64,000 nucleotides of DNA, from contig NZ_MWQN01000003.1 in assembly GCF_002024165.1 (NCBI RefSeq), positions 930,001 to 994,000 on the forward strand, in the 5' to 3' direction. Below the pieces are notes generated by a model. The model worked only from the letters and a program-made list of their open reading frames with translations, was not told where the DNA came from and did no database searches. The position numbers and the translations under genes are program-made. Source of the DNA: Embleya scabrispora (GTDB lineage: Bacteria > Actinomycetota > Actinomycetes > Streptomycetales > Streptomycetaceae). Each line of letters opens with the position of its first letter. The stretch's first letter is position 1. Below are positions 51,082 to 60,482 of this stretch, piece after piece.

Positions 51082-52472
51082 GGTTCCGCGCCCGCTCGGC
51101 GGTCCGGGCAGCGGACCCGTCGCCCACCCGCGCCACCCGTACCCCCCGGCCCATCCGCCCCGCCGTCACCCGGCTGCGCCGCCTGCGCTGGACGCTGACC
51201 GCGCTGTTCACCCTCACCACGGCGGTCTGCCTGGTCGTGCTCGCCCTGGTCGCCGGGTCCATCGACGGCCAGTCCCGGACGCGGGAACTGGACAACGACC
51301 TCGACCGCCGCGTGTCGGGCCTGTCCCGGGCCCTCTACTACGAGGACGGCACACTGCGCCTCGACTCGCTGCACGAGGACGAACTCGTCGAGGGGGACGT
51401 GGCGATCGCCGTGGTCGAATGGGATCCGGCCGGGGTGCCCCGACGCTCCTACGCCGAACCCGCCGACTCGCCGCTGCTGCCGAGCGCGGCGCAGCTCACC
51501 GAGATCGGCGCGGACGCCCGTGAGGTGCAGTCGGCGGTGGCCTGGGACGCCGAGGGGCGCGACGGCCGCACGGTGCGGGTGGCCGCGGCCCCGGTGTGGG
51601 AGGCCGATCGGATCGACGCGGCGCTGATCGCCGTGGCCGACCCGGGACCGGGTCGGCGCGACCACGACCGGCTCGTGCGCTCGTTGTTCCTGGGCTGCCT
51701 CGCCCTGGCCGCGGCGGCGGGCCTGGCCGGGCACCTGCTGTCCGGGCGCAGCATGCGGCCCGCGCTGCGCACGCTGGAGCAGCAGGAGCAGTTCCTGTCC
51801 GAAGCCGCGCACGAACTGCGCACCCCGCTGGCCACGTTGCGTCTGGTCACCTCGGCGGGCGCGGCGGCGCCGGACACCGCACCGAGGGAACTGGCCCGCG
51901 CGACACGTCTGGTGGATCAACTGGGCCGGTTGGTCACGGGGTTGCTGGTGCGGGCCCGGGTCCAAGCCGGGACGCAGGAGGTGGAGCGCGAGGCGCTGCG
52001 GCTGGATCAGCTGGTCGAGCAGGTCGTGGACGAACTGCCGCCGTCCGGGGCGCGGTTCGTGGTGCGGACCGAGCCGACCGTGGTGCGCGGCGATCCGGAG
52101 TTGTTGGCCCAGGCGGTGCGCAACCTGGTGGACAACGCGCTCAAGCACGGCGGCGGCGATGCCGCGATCGACGTCGAGGTCGCGGACGGCGCGGTACGGG
52201 TGCGCGACCGCGGGCCCGGGGTGGCCGAGGGCGACCGCGAGCGAGTCTTCGAGCGGCGCGCGACGGGCCCGACGGGCGGTACGGGAATCGGCCTGGCGAT
52301 CGTACGCTGGGTCGCCGACCTGCACGGCGGCACCGCCCGCATCACCGACGCCCCCGGCGGCGGCGCCGTGGCCGAACTCCGCCTGCCGTCCGAACCGGCC
52401 CCGGAATCCCGCCCCGAACCGCACCGCGAACCCCCCGAGCCCCCCAAATCCCCCGAACCCCGCGAATCCTGA
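51078..52472 (+). CDS. Sensor histidine kinase
   Basis: A 464-residue membrane kinase: TM1 at about 33-58 (LTALFTLTTAVCLVVLALVA), extracellular sensor about 60-190, TM2 about 197-220 (SLFLGCLALAAAAGLAGHLL). The H-box is EQFLSEAAHELRTPLATLRL, then N-box QAVRNLVDNALKHGG, and G-boxes VRDRGPGVAEGD and GTGIGLAIV. No clear HAMP. The tail is Pro/Glu-rich. GTG at 51078. Partner of the preceding regulator; signal unknown. Confidence 0.93.
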   Translation: MRFRARSAVRAADPSPTRATRTPRPIRPAVTRLRRLRWTLTALFTLTTAVCLVVLALVAGSIDGQSRTRELDNDLDRRVSGLSRALYYEDGTLRLDSLHEDELVEGDVAIAVVEWDPAGVPRRSYAEPADSPLLPSAAQLTEIGADAREVQSAVAWDAEGRDGRTVRVAAAPVWEADRIDAALIAVADPGPGRRDHDRLVRSLFLGCLALAAAAGLAGHLLSGRSMRPALRTLEQQEQFLSEAAHELRTPLATLRLVTSAGAAAPDTAPRELARATRLVDQLGRLVTGLLVRARVQAGTQEVEREALRLDQLVEQVVDELPPSGARFVVRTEPTVVRGDPELLAQAVRNLVDNALKHGGGDAAIDVEVADGAVRVRDRGPGVAEGDRERVFERRATGPTGGTGIGLAIVRWVADLHGGTARITDAPGGGAVAELRLPSEPAPESRPEPHREPPEPPKSPEPRES

Positions 52473-52509
52473 CCCGACCGACCGCCCCGACGCCCCCGCT
52501 CCGGCCGCA

Positions 52510-52527
52510 TCACGAAATCCTCATGAA
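52510..52527. promoter_or_regulatory. Direct repeat TCA(C/T)GAA, 11-bp phase
   Basis: TCACGAA (52510-52516) and TCATGAA (52521-52527) are one helical turn apart and lie 21 bases before the small membrane protein start. Such spaced direct repeats are the usual target form of OmpR-family regulators, and one is encoded just upstream. Confidence 0.45.
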
Positions 52528-52547
52528 CGCCGCGCCAAACTCTCCCC

Positions 52548-52817
52548 ATGTCCGTCACCCCCGGCCACGGCGACCCCCGCCGCTCCGACGCCCGCCGCCC
52601 GAAACCCCCGTCCCGCACCGCCTATCGGGTGCTGGTGCCGATCGTGGTGGCCGTGGTGGTCGTGATCGTGGTTCCGGCCGCGGTGTTCGGTCCCGACGCC
52701 GCCCGGCATGACCAACCGGCGCCGCGTCGGCCCACCGTCGAATCGGTGGGCAACCCCGCCTGGCAGCCGGTCGAGCGGGCCTGGCGGTGGTGGCACCGGA
52801 ACACCGAACGTCGGTGA
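52548..52817 (+). CDS. Small single-span membrane protein
   Basis: An 89-residue protein: basic N-terminus, one strong hydrophobic helix at about 27-50 (YRVLVPIVVAVVVVIVVPAA), then an external-facing basic tail ending W-R-W-W-H-R. No family recognised. No good ribosome site precedes the ATG, so the transcript may be leaderless. A strong terminator overlaps its stop and OmpR-type repeats precede it, supporting a real short transcript linked to the two-component pair. Confidence 0.55.
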   Translation: MSVTPGHGDPRRSDARRPKPPSRTAYRVLVPIVVAVVVVIVVPAAVFGPDAARHDQPAPRRPTVESVGNPAWQPVERAWRWWHRNTERR

Positions 52818-52835
52818 AGGGACCGGCCCTTCACC
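52813..52835. terminator. Bidirectional terminator
   Basis: GGTGAAGGG and CCCTTCACC form a perfect 9-bp stem with a 5-base loop. It overlaps the stop of the small membrane protein gene and the end of the oppF-like gene on the other strand. Confidence 0.75.
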
Positions 52836-53949
52836 GGCGCCCGCACGGGGCGGGCGGCCCGCCAAAGCCATGGCCGGCCGCCCGCCCCGCCCCCGTCCCC
52901 GATCCGGCCGCCCCCCGTCCGGCCGGGGTCCTATCCCCCACCGACGCCAACGTCTTGGCGGGCGACGGGAAGTGGCAGGCCACCCGATGCCCCGGATCCC
53001 CCGCCAGGGCGGTCAGCGCCGGCGCGGTCGTCGCGCACACGTCCTGCGCCTTGTGGCAGCGGGTCCGGAAATGGCAGCCCGAGGGCGGGTTGATCGGACT
53101 GGGCACGTCACCGATCAGCCGGATACGTTCGCGCCGAGCGCCGTCCGGCCCGACCGCGCCGGGCACCGCCGACAACAGGGCGTGCGTGTACGGGTGATGC
53201 GCGTTCTCGTACAGCGCACCGCGTTCCGCGCTCTCCACCACCCGGCCCAGATACATCACCACGACCCGGTCGCAGAAGTGCCGGACCACGGCCAGGTCGT
53301 GCGCGATGAACACGAACGCGATGCCCAGGTCGCGCCGCAGGTCCGCGAGCAGGTTGATCACCTGCGCCTGGATGGACACGTCCAGCGCGGACACCGGCTC
53401 GTCGGCCACGATCAGCTTGGGTCCGGCGGCCAACGCGCGTGCGATCCCGATGCGTTGCCGCTGTCCGCCGGAGAACTCGTGCGGAAAGCGGTTGTAGTGC
53501 TCGGGATTCAGACCGACGGTGTCGAGCAGTTCCCGAACGCGCTTGCGCCGACCGCCGGGTGGGTCGATGTTGTTGACGTCCAGCGGGGCACGCAGGATGC
53601 CGCCGATGGTGTGCCGGGGGTTCAGCGACGAGTACGGGTCCTGGAAGACCATCTGGATCTGCGCGCGGATCGGCGCCAGTTCGCGGCGCGAGGCGTGCGT
53701 GATGTCCTGGCCCCGGTACCGGATCGTGCCCGCGCTCGGTTCGAGCAGACGGGTGATCAGCCGTCCGGTGGTCGACTTGCCGCAGCCCGATTCGCCGACC
53801 AGGCCGATGCTCTCCCCGGCCTCGACCGTGAGGTCGATGCCGTCCACCGCGCGGACGGCTCCGACTCGGCGGCGGAGCAGACTGCGCGGCCCGGGGAAAA
53901 ATTTGGTCAGTCCCGCCACTTCGAGCAGCGGCGCCTCGGGTGTGCTCAT
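52831..53949 (-). CDS. Oligopeptide ABC transporter ATPase (DppF/OppF-like)
   Basis: A 372-residue ATPase with Walker A LVGESGCGKSTTGRLI, Q-loop MVFQDPYSSLNPRHTIG, signature HEFSGGQRQRIGIARALA, Walker B LIVADEPVSALDVSIQ, and the C-terminal oligo_HPY region with a four-Cys cluster (CHFRTRCHKAQDVC...VACHF). An Ala/Gly-rich 45-residue tail is extra. ATG 53949 overlaps the DppD stop. Last gene of the peptide importer operon. Confidence 0.94.
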   Translation of the reverse strand: MSTPEAPLLEVAGLTKFFPGPRSLLRRRVGAVRAVDGIDLTVEAGESIGLVGESGCGKSTTGRLITRLLEPSAGTIRYRGQDITHASRRELAPIRAQIQMVFQDPYSSLNPRHTIGGILRAPLDVNNIDPPGGRRKRVRELLDTVGLNPEHYNRFPHEFSGGQRQRIGIARALAAGPKLIVADEPVSALDVSIQAQVINLLADLRRDLGIAFVFIAHDLAVVRHFCDRVVVMYLGRVVESAERGALYENAHHPYTHALLSAVPGAVGPDGARRERIRLIGDVPSPINPPSGCHFRTRCHKAQDVCATTAPALTALAGDPGHRVACHFPSPAKTLASVGDRTPAGRGAAGSGTGAGRAAGHGFGGPPAPCGRR

Positions 53950-55037
53950 ACGTTCTTCCCGCCTTCTCGCGCGTCGGGCATCTGCGCCCGCTCCCGTTCC
54001 ACCGGCCCCGCGCCCGCCTCCGCGCCCGCCGCCCCGACCCCCACCGACGCGGGCGCCTCCTCCCGGTGACAGGCGGCCGCGTGTGCGCTGTCGCCCATCC
54101 TCACGAGCACCGGCGCCCGGGTGCGGCACGGCGATCCGGGCCCGGCGATCACCTGGGCGCAGCGCGGGTGGAAGGCGCAGCCCGGCGGCGGCGCGAGCAG
54201 GCTGGGCGGTGCGCCGGGCACCGGTCGCAGCGGGCGGTCCAGCGGGTCGGACAGCCGCGGCACGGAGGCGAGCAGGCCCCGGGTGTACGGGTGCCTGGGG
54301 GTCTCCAACACCTGTGCGGCCGGGCCACGTTCGACCGCGCGTCCGGCGTACATCACCAGCACGTCGTCGGCGACGTCGGCGACCACGCCGAGGTCGTGCG
54401 TGACCAGGATGATCGCGGTGCCCAGTTGCGCCTGGAGTTCGCCGAGCAGGTCGAGGATCTGGGCCTGGACGGTCACGTCGAGCGCGGTGGTCGGCTCGTC
54501 GGCGATCAGCAGGTCGGGTTCGCACACCAGCGCCATGGCGATCATCGCGCGCTGGCGCATACCGCCGGAGAACAGGTGCGGATACTCCCGGGCGCGGCGG
54601 GCGGCCTGTGGGATGCCGACCCGGTCCAGCATGTCGATCGCCCGGTCGAGCGCCTCGCGGCGGCCGGCGCCGGTGTGGCGCCGGTAGGTCTCCACGATCT
54701 GCGCGCCGACCGTGTAGTAGGGGGAGAGGGCGGTGAGCGGGTCCTGGAAGACCATCGACACACGTTGTCCGCGCAGGTCCCGCAGGGTGCGTTCGGACGC
54801 GCCGACCAGTTCGGTGCCGTCCAGGACGGCGCTGCCCTCGACGGTGGTGCGGGCGGGGTTGTGCAGGCCCAGGAGGGTGAGGTTGGTGACGCTCTTGCCC
54901 GAGCCGGACTCGCCGACGATGCCGAGGGTGCGGCCGCGTTCGACGTCGAAGGAGACACCGTCGACGGCCTTGACCACGCCGCCCTCGGTGGCGAAGCGGA
55001 CCCGCAGGTCGCGGACCGCAAGCAGCGGAGGGGTCAT
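53946..55037 (-). CDS. Oligopeptide ABC transporter ATPase (DppD/OppD-like)
   Basis: A 363-residue ATPase with [69 protein letters not shown] and the oligo_HPY Cys region ([11 protein letters not shown]...PCRT). ATG 55037 shares one base with the permease stop. The tail (about 325-363) is Ala/Glu-rich and variable. Pairs with DppF to power import. Confidence 0.94.
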   Translation of the reverse strand: MTPPLLAVRDLRVRFATEGGVVKAVDGVSFDVERGRTLGIVGESGSGKSVTNLTLLGLHNPARTTVEGSAVLDGTELVGASERTLRDLRGQRVSMVFQDPLTALSPYYTVGAQIVETYRRHTGAGRREALDRAIDMLDRVGIPQAARRAREYPHLFSGGMRQRAMIAMALVCEPDLLIADEPTTALDVTVQAQILDLLGELQAQLGTAIILVTHDLGVVADVADDVLVMYAGRAVERGPAAQVLETPRHPYTRGLLASVPRLSDPLDRPLRPVPGAPPSLLAPPPGCAFHPRCAQVIAGPGSPCRTRAPVLVRMGDSAHAAACHREEAPASVGVGAAGAEAGAGPVERERAQMPDAREGGKNV

Positions 55038-56011
55038 CACACACGCACCCGGGGGTCGATGACGGCGTACACGGCGTCCACCGCGACGTTGGCGAGCACC
55101 ATGGCGGTGGCGGCGATCAGCACCACTCCGGTGATCATCGGCAGGTCGGAGTTGGCGACCGCGTTGACCGCGAGCTTGCCGATGCCGGGGATGTTGAAGG
55201 TGGTCTCGGTGACCACCGCGCCACCGAGCAGAACGCCGAGTTCGATGCCGTACACGGTGACCACCGGAGTGATCGCGCCGCGCCACGCGTGTTTCAGGTA
55301 GACCTGACGCGACGTCAATCCCTTGGCCCGCACGGTGCGTACGTGGTCCTCGCCGAGCGCGTCGATCATCGACGCGCGGGTCAGTCGGGCGTATACCGCG
55401 GCCTGGACGCAGGCCAGCGTCAGCCACGGCAGCAACAGGCCGCCCGTCCAGCCGCCGGGATCACCGGTGAACGGAAGGTATTCGGGCTTGGGCAACCAGC
55501 GCAGTTGGTCGACCAGCACGTAGCGGGCGATCACGCCGAGGAACTGGATCGTCACCGAGGCGCCGATCAGCGACAGCGCCATCGTGGACTTGTCCAGCCA
55601 GGTGCCGCGTCGCAGCGCCGCGAGCATGCCGATCATGATGCCGACGCCGAGGAAGATCACCGAGGCGCCGAGCGCGAGTGACAGGGTGGCCGGGAAACGG
55701 TCGAGCAGGGTGTCGAGAACCGGCTCGTGGTTGACGAACGAGTAGCCCAGGCACGGCGCGGAGCAGTGCGAGGCGCCGAAGTCGCGGCCGGCGAAGACGC
55801 CGACGATGTAGTGCCGGTACTGCATCGGCACGGACTCGTCCAGGCCGAGGTCGCGGCGGATCAGCGCCAGCGTCTCGGGGGTGCAGGTCTTGCCGCAGGA
55901 CAATCGCGCCGGGTCGTCCGGCATCGCGAAGAACAGGAAGAAGGTGACGGTGAAGACGACGAACAGGATCAGCGCCGCGCCGAGCAGTCGCTGCACCAGG
56001 AATCGGAACAT
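55037..56011 (-). CDS. Oligopeptide ABC transporter permease (DppB-like)
   Basis: A 324-residue permease with six hydrophobic segments and the inner-membrane EAA-type loop IDALGEDHVRTVRAKGLTSR. N-terminal MFRFLVQRLLGAALILFVVF is typical of DppB. An external loop with Cys pairs (CGKTC; CSAPC) at about 39-82 could form disulphides. ATG 56011. Preceded by a strong hairpin after the binding-protein gene. Confidence 0.94.
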   Translation of the reverse strand: MFRFLVQRLLGAALILFVVFTVTFFLFFAMPDDPARLSCGKTCTPETLALIRRDLGLDESVPMQYRHYIVGVFAGRDFGASHCSAPCLGYSFVNHEPVLDTLLDRFPATLSLALGASVIFLGVGIMIGMLAALRRGTWLDKSTMALSLIGASVTIQFLGVIARYVLVDQLRWLPKPEYLPFTGDPGGWTGGLLLPWLTLACVQAAVYARLTRASMIDALGEDHVRTVRAKGLTSRQVYLKHAWRGAITPVVTVYGIELGVLLGGAVVTETTFNIPGIGKLAVNAVANSDLPMITGVVLIAATAMVLANVAVDAVYAVIDPRVRV

Positions 56012-56083
56012 GGGGATGGGCCCTCACTGGAGGTCGGACCTGGGAGTGGCCGGGGCGGCCGGGCGGCCCGGCGGCGCGGGTAC

Positions 56084-56116
56084 CGCGGGCGGGAAGGGGG
56101 AGCCTTCCCGCCCGCG
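56084..56116 (-). terminator. Strong intercistronic hairpin between binding protein and dppB
   Basis: CGCGGGCGGGAAGG pairs perfectly with CCTTCCCGCCCGCG (14 bp, 5-base loop) in the 139-base gap. Located inside an operon, it probably attenuates read-through or protects the upstream mRNA, giving more binding protein than permease. Confidence 0.75.
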
Positions 56117-56150
56117 CCGCCGGCCGGAGCCGGGGCCGCCTCGCCCGGGG

Positions 56151-57911
56151 CTACTTGACCCAGACGTCGATCGGGTAGGTCGAGCCGATGAAGCCGACCC
56201 GCACGCCGCCCAGGCCGGGGCCGTACAGGGTCAGTTGGCGCCGGTGGACGAACGGCACCACGGGGGCGTCGGCCATGATCTTCTTCTCCAGGTTCGACCA
56301 CTCCTTGCCCGCGGCGACCACGTCCGACATCGAGGTGATCCGGTCCATCTCGGTGCTCGTCGCCGGGTTGTCGTACAGGCTGTACACGGAGCCGTCGTCC
56401 ATGATCTTGCGGCCGTCGAACTTGGCCGGGAGCACGGTCGCCGCGCTCGGCCAGTCGGCGCCCCAACCAGCCCAGTACAGGTCGTACTTGTTGTCCACCC
56501 GGCCGATCTCGGTGTAATAGCTCTTGTCGTTGATCGGCTGCGGGACCACCTTGAAGCCGGCCTGCTGGAGGGCCTGGACGATGGTCACCGAGACCTGCTC
56601 CCACAGCGGGGTCTGGCTGTAGGCGTAGGAGATGGTGGGGTTGGGCGTGCCGGCTTCGGCGAGCAGCTGCTTGGCCTTGTTCACATCACCCGTGGGCGGC
56701 ACACCCGCCAGGTCGTAGGGCTCGAAGCCGAGCACCGTCGGGCCCATCAGCGTGGTGGCGAACTCGCCGTAGGCGGGGCCGCCGAGGATCTGCCGCACCT
56801 GCTCCTTGGGGAACGCCGCGATCAGCGCCTGGCGCACCTTCGGGTTGGTCAGGCGCCGGTTGTTCATCTCGAAGTATTCGGTGTACGGGGTGGCGGCGTC
56901 CGCCGTGCGGGCCTTCAACTCCGGTGTGGTGAGCACCTGTTGAGCCACCTCGCGGCCGACCGCGACGCGGAACGTCATCGCGCTGCGGTCGTTGCCGTTC
57001 GCCGCGATCAACCGCTCGTTGATCTGCTGGTTGGACGCGCCGAACTCGAACTTCCACTGGTCGGGGTAGGCGTGCCGGACCGCGTCGGTGTTCGGGTCCC
57101 AGTGCTCGTTGCGCACCATGGTCATGGACTTGTCGATCTCACGGCCGGAGATCTTGTAGGGGCCGCTGGAGAACGGGTGTTTGTCGTACTCGAGCCTGGT
57201 GTCCTTGGCGCGCGGCACCGGGGTGCTGGTGTGCATCGCCACCGCGAACGGGAAGTCGCCGCGCGGCGCGGGCAGCGCGAAGGTGATCGTCCGCGCGTCG
57301 GGGGTCTTGATCGCGTCCAACTCGCGGCCGCCGTACGGGCCGTCGTAGACCGAGCGGAAGTCGGTGTTGCCGACCAGCCATTCCTGGATCCAGGTCGGGC
57401 CGCCGGTGATCTCCTTGGCGAAGGAGCGCTCGATGCCGTATTTGACGTCCTGCGCGGTGATCGGCGACCCGTCCTCGTACTTGAGCCCGTCCTTGAGGGT
57501 GAAGGTCCAGGTCTTGCCGCCGTCGGGGCTGGTGCCGGTGTCGGTGGCCAGGTCGCCGACCAGCGTGGTGTGGTCGCCCTCCTGCTTGTACGTGGTGAGC
57601 TGACGCGAGATCAGCAGTTCGGCGGTCTGCTCGTGCGAGACGTAGACCCGGGCCGGGTCGAGGTGGTTGAAGTCGGCACGCTCCAAAACCGTGGCGGTGC
57701 CGCCCGGCTTGGCGCCGGGGAGTTCCCTGGCCGGACCCTTCGACTCGGCGGCGGCGCCGATCGACACCGCGCGGACCTGGGCCTTGGGCGCGGCGCCCTT
57801 GCCGGGCCCGCCGCCGTCGGGGCTGCCGCCGCCGCTGGAACACGCGGCCGCGCCGAGGGCGAGGACCAGCGTGACGAGCGTGGCTCTGGTGGTACCGGTG
57901 CGCAGGGTCAT
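56151..57911 (-). CDS. Oligopeptide ABC transporter substrate-binding lipoprotein
   Basis: A 586-residue SBP_bac_5 family lipoprotein: signal peptide with lipobox LGAAAC (Cys at about residue 24), a disordered Gly/Ser linker, then GGTATVLERADFNHLDPARV, WTFTLKDGLKYEDGSPITAQDVKYGIERSF and SSGPYKISG. Binds peptides outside the membrane and hands them to the DppB/DppC channel. ATG 57911. Second gene of the operon, after dppC. Peptide specificity is not readable; the neighbourhood suggests proline/hydroxyproline-containing peptides. Confidence 0.94.
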   Translation of the reverse strand: MTLRTGTTRATLVTLVLALGAAACSSGGGSPDGGGPGKGAAPKAQVRAVSIGAAAESKGPARELPGAKPGGTATVLERADFNHLDPARVYVSHEQTAELLISRQLTTYKQEGDHTTLVGDLATDTGTSPDGGKTWTFTLKDGLKYEDGSPITAQDVKYGIERSFAKEITGGPTWIQEWLVGNTDFRSVYDGPYGGRELDAIKTPDARTITFALPAPRGDFPFAVAMHTSTPVPRAKDTRLEYDKHPFSSGPYKISGREIDKSMTMVRNEHWDPNTDAVRHAYPDQWKFEFGASNQQINERLIAANGNDRSAMTFRVAVGREVAQQVLTTPELKARTADAATPYTEYFEMNNRRLTNPKVRQALIAAFPKEQVRQILGGPAYGEFATTLMGPTVLGFEPYDLAGVPPTGDVNKAKQLLAEAGTPNPTISYAYSQTPLWEQVSVTIVQALQQAGFKVVPQPINDKSYYTEIGRVDNKYDLYWAGWGADWPSAATVLPAKFDGRKIMDDGSVYSLYDNPATSTEMDRITSMSDVVAAGKEWSNLEKKIMADAPVVPFVHRRQLTLYGPGLGGVRVGFIGSTYPIDVWVK

Positions 57912-57964
57912 GGTTCCTTCCGAGGGTTTGCCGTGCTGGTGCGGTATCGCGAGGAGCGCGGTGG

Positions 57965-58969
57965 TCAGCGGTCGCTCTTCGGGTCGAGCGCGTCGCGGAC
58001 CGAGTCGCCGAGCAGGTTGAAGGCGACGACGAAGACGAGCATCGAGATGCCCGGCACGCACATGTAGGTGATGTCGGTCCGGTAGACCTCGGCGCCCTTG
58101 AGCAGCATCCGCCCCCAGTCGGGGGTGGGTTCGACCATGCCCACGCCGAGGTAGGACAGGGCCGCCTCGGTGGTCACGTAGGTCGGCACCGCCATCGAGG
58201 CGCTGACCAGGATCGGGGTGACCAGGTTGGGCAGCAGTTCGCGCAGCACCACGCGACCGGGCGAGGCCCCGATCACCCGGGCGGCCTCGACGTATTCGCG
58301 GCTGCGCAGCGACAACACCTGACCGCGCAGCAGGCGGGCCACCGATGCCCAGCCGAACGCGGCGAGCACGGCGATGATCACCCCCGCCCGCAGAACCGAG
58401 GACATCTGTTCGCCGGGCTCGGTGAGCAGCGAGGTGACCACCGGCGTGAAGGCGATGAAGAACAGCGTCGAGGGGAAGCTGAGCATCACGTCGATCACCC
58501 GGCCGACCACGAAGTCGGTGCCCCCGCCCAGGTATCCGGCGGTCACCCCGACCAGCACCCCGAGCACGGTGACCACCGCGACCACGGCGAGCGAGATGAG
58601 CAGCGAGGTGCGGATGCCGTACAGGAGTTGGGTGAGCACGTCCCGGCCGAGGCCGGGTTCGAGGCCGAGCCAGAAGTCGCCGGACATGCCGCCGTTGGGG
58701 GCGATGGGGAAGCCGAACTCGTTGAGCAGGCCGGGGCGGTTCTGGCCGTAGGTGGTGTACGGGTCCTTGCCGTAGAGCTCGGCGAACAGCGGTGCGCCGA
58801 GACCCGCGACGACGAAGACGGCGACGACGCAGGCGGCGGCGATCCCGGTGCGGTCGCGCCGGAAGCGTCGCCAGGCGAGTTGCGAGGGGCGCAGCCCGGT
58901 GGGGGCCGGTCGGGTGCTGGGCGGATCGTCCTCGACCGGCGGATCCGTGGGGGGCGCGAGGGTGGTCAT
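57965..58969 (-). CDS. Oligopeptide ABC transporter permease (DppC-like)
   Basis: A 334-residue permease with a cytoplasmic Pro-rich start (about 30 residues), six hydrophobic segments, and the EAA-type loop REYVEAARVIGASPGRVVLRELLPN. It also has the C-terminal ALSYLGVGMVEPTPDWGRML of DppC proteins. ATG 58969. First gene of the importer operon (order C-A-B-D-F, rather than the usual A-B-C-D-F). Confidence 0.94.
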   Translation of the reverse strand: MTTLAPPTDPPVEDDPPSTRPAPTGLRPSQLAWRRFRRDRTGIAAACVVAVFVVAGLGAPLFAELYGKDPYTTYGQNRPGLLNEFGFPIAPNGGMSGDFWLGLEPGLGRDVLTQLLYGIRTSLLISLAVVAVVTVLGVLVGVTAGYLGGGTDFVVGRVIDVMLSFPSTLFFIAFTPVVTSLLTEPGEQMSSVLRAGVIIAVLAAFGWASVARLLRGQVLSLRSREYVEAARVIGASPGRVVLRELLPNLVTPILVSASMAVPTYVTTEAALSYLGVGMVEPTPDWGRMLLKGAEVYRTDITYMCVPGISMLVFVVAFNLLGDSVRDALDPKSDR

Positions 58970-59435
58970 GTTTGGCGAGCCTCTCGGGAGGCGGCGGGGT
59001 GGGTGGTGGTGGGGAACTCTGCCCACGGGTGATCCAAGGGTCAAGGTTTAGGCAGTGTCACATTTGAGGTGCGACATTGTATTTACTTTTCCTTTACCTT
59101 TCACCTGCGGTTTTACCCTCCCGGTCTTTTCCGGCCGTCTTCACCAGGGGACTGGCGCACCATTGGAGCCATGTGACATTGTACTGAGGTGACCGGAGTA
59201 GAGCCCTGCGACAACGACGTCGCACGAGCCGACATGGACCGGCACCGGCGCCGCACCCCCGGCCCCGGCGCCCGGGTGCCGGTCGTCCGCCTCGCCGACG
59301 ACCGACACCCGCCTTTCCCCGTCACCCGCCCCTCGGCCCGCGCCGGGCCCGTGCGAACCCTCGCCGAGGGCGCCCGGGGGCCGCCTCCGCAGTGTGCGCC
59401 ACCATCCGATTCGCCTCACCCGTCAAGGAGTTCCC
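58970..59435. other. Divergent regulatory region between peptide importer and DapA-like operon
   Basis: 466 bases with no gene. 59040-59110 is unusually A/T-rich for this DNA and includes CACATTTGAGG, GCGACATTGTATTTAC and CTTTACCTTTCACC, suggesting promoter elements. GACATTGTA occurs twice (59073-59081, 59175-59183). The right half is the leader of the DapA-like gene. Confidence 0.65.
59073..59183 (+). repeat. Direct repeat GACATTGTA (two copies), candidate GntR boxes
   Basis: GACATTGTA at 59073-59081 and again at 59175-59183 (there as GTGACATTGTAC), 102 bases apart, roughly ten helical turns. TGTCACATTT at 59056-59065 is a partial third copy. Position in the shared promoter region suggests binding by the GntR protein encoded at 62054. 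Confidence 0.5.
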
Positions 59436-60347
59436 ATGTCCGCACCGACCACCACCGATCGCACACCGCGCCCCTGGCGCGGTCTCATGGTCGCCACCAC
59501 CCTGCCGCTGCGGGCCGACTTGAGCATCGACTACGACGCGTTCGCCGACCACGTGCGCGAGCTGGTCGAAGCGGGCTGCGACGGCGTGGTGCCCAACGGA
59601 TCCCTGGGCGAGTACCAGACGCTCACGCCGGAGGAACGCGCCCGCGTGGTCGAGGTCGCGATCGAGGCCGTCGGCGGCGACCGGGTGATGCCCGGAGTCG
59701 CCGCGTACGGCTCCACCGAGGCCCGCCGCTGGACCGAACAGGCCGCCGAGGCCGGCGCCCGGGCGGTCATGCTGCTGCCGCCCAACGCCTACCGCGCCGA
59801 CGACGCCGAGGTACACGCGCACTACGCCGACGTGGCCGCCGTCGGCCTGCCGATCGTCGCCTACAACAACCCGTTCGACACCCGGGTCGACCTGTCCCCC
59901 GAACTGCTCGCCAAGCTGCACGCCGACGGTCACATCGTCGGCGTCAAGGAGTTCAGCGGCGACACCCGACGCGCCTACCGCATCGCCGAACTCGCCCCCG
60001 ATCTCGACCTGTTGGCCGGCGCCGACGACGTGCTCCTGGAGCTGGCCGTCGGCGGTGCCAAGGGCTGGATCGGCGGCTTCTCCAACGTGCTGCCGACCTC
60101 CTGCGCGGAGCTGTACCACGCCACGCGCGCCGGGGACCTGGTCCGCGCCCGCGCGCTGTACGACGTCCTGCACCCGCTGCTGCGCTGGGACACCCGTACC
60201 GAGTTCGTCCAGGCGATCAAACTGTCCATGGACGTGGTCGGCAAGCCCGGCGGCCCCTGCCGCCCGCCGCGCCGCCCGCTGTCCGCCGAGGCCCAGGACA
60301 CCGTACGCCGAGCCACCGAACGCGCCGTCGCCGCCGGGCTGAGCTGA
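59436..60347 (+). CDS. DapA-family lyase, probable 1-pyrroline-4-hydroxy-2-carboxylate deaminase
   Basis: A 303-residue dihydrodipicolinate-synthase-fold protein. Schiff-base Lys in HIVGVKEFSGDTRRAY, conserved Tyr in PIVAYNNPFDT, and PNGSLGEYQTLTPEER in place of the G-T-T-G-E motif of true DapA, which argues against lysine synthesis. ATG 59436 with AAGGAG five bases upstream. With an adjacent semialdehyde dehydrogenase and a peptide importer, the hydroxyproline-pathway deaminase is the best fit; a sugar-acid dehydratase is the alternative. Confidence 0.83.
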   Translation: MSAPTTTDRTPRPWRGLMVATTLPLRADLSIDYDAFADHVRELVEAGCDGVVPNGSLGEYQTLTPEERARVVEVAIEAVGGDRVMPGVAAYGSTEARRWTEQAAEAGARAVMLLPPNAYRADDAEVHAHYADVAAVGLPIVAYNNPFDTRVDLSPELLAKLHADGHIVGVKEFSGDTRRAYRIAELAPDLDLLAGADDVLLELAVGGAKGWIGGFSNVLPTSCAELYHATRAGDLVRARALYDVLHPLLRWDTRTEFVQAIKLSMDVVGKPGGPCRPPRRPLSAEAQDTVRRATERAVAAGLS

Positions 60348-60482
60348 CGACCGGCCACCGACCGGCCCGCGACGCCACCCTCGCCCGCCCCACGCACCGC
60401 TGCGAGCCACGCCCGTCGCGGGCCGACCGGCCGCACCGACGCCACCCGCCCCCGCCGTCCCCTTCCCGAAGGGCTTGCCATC

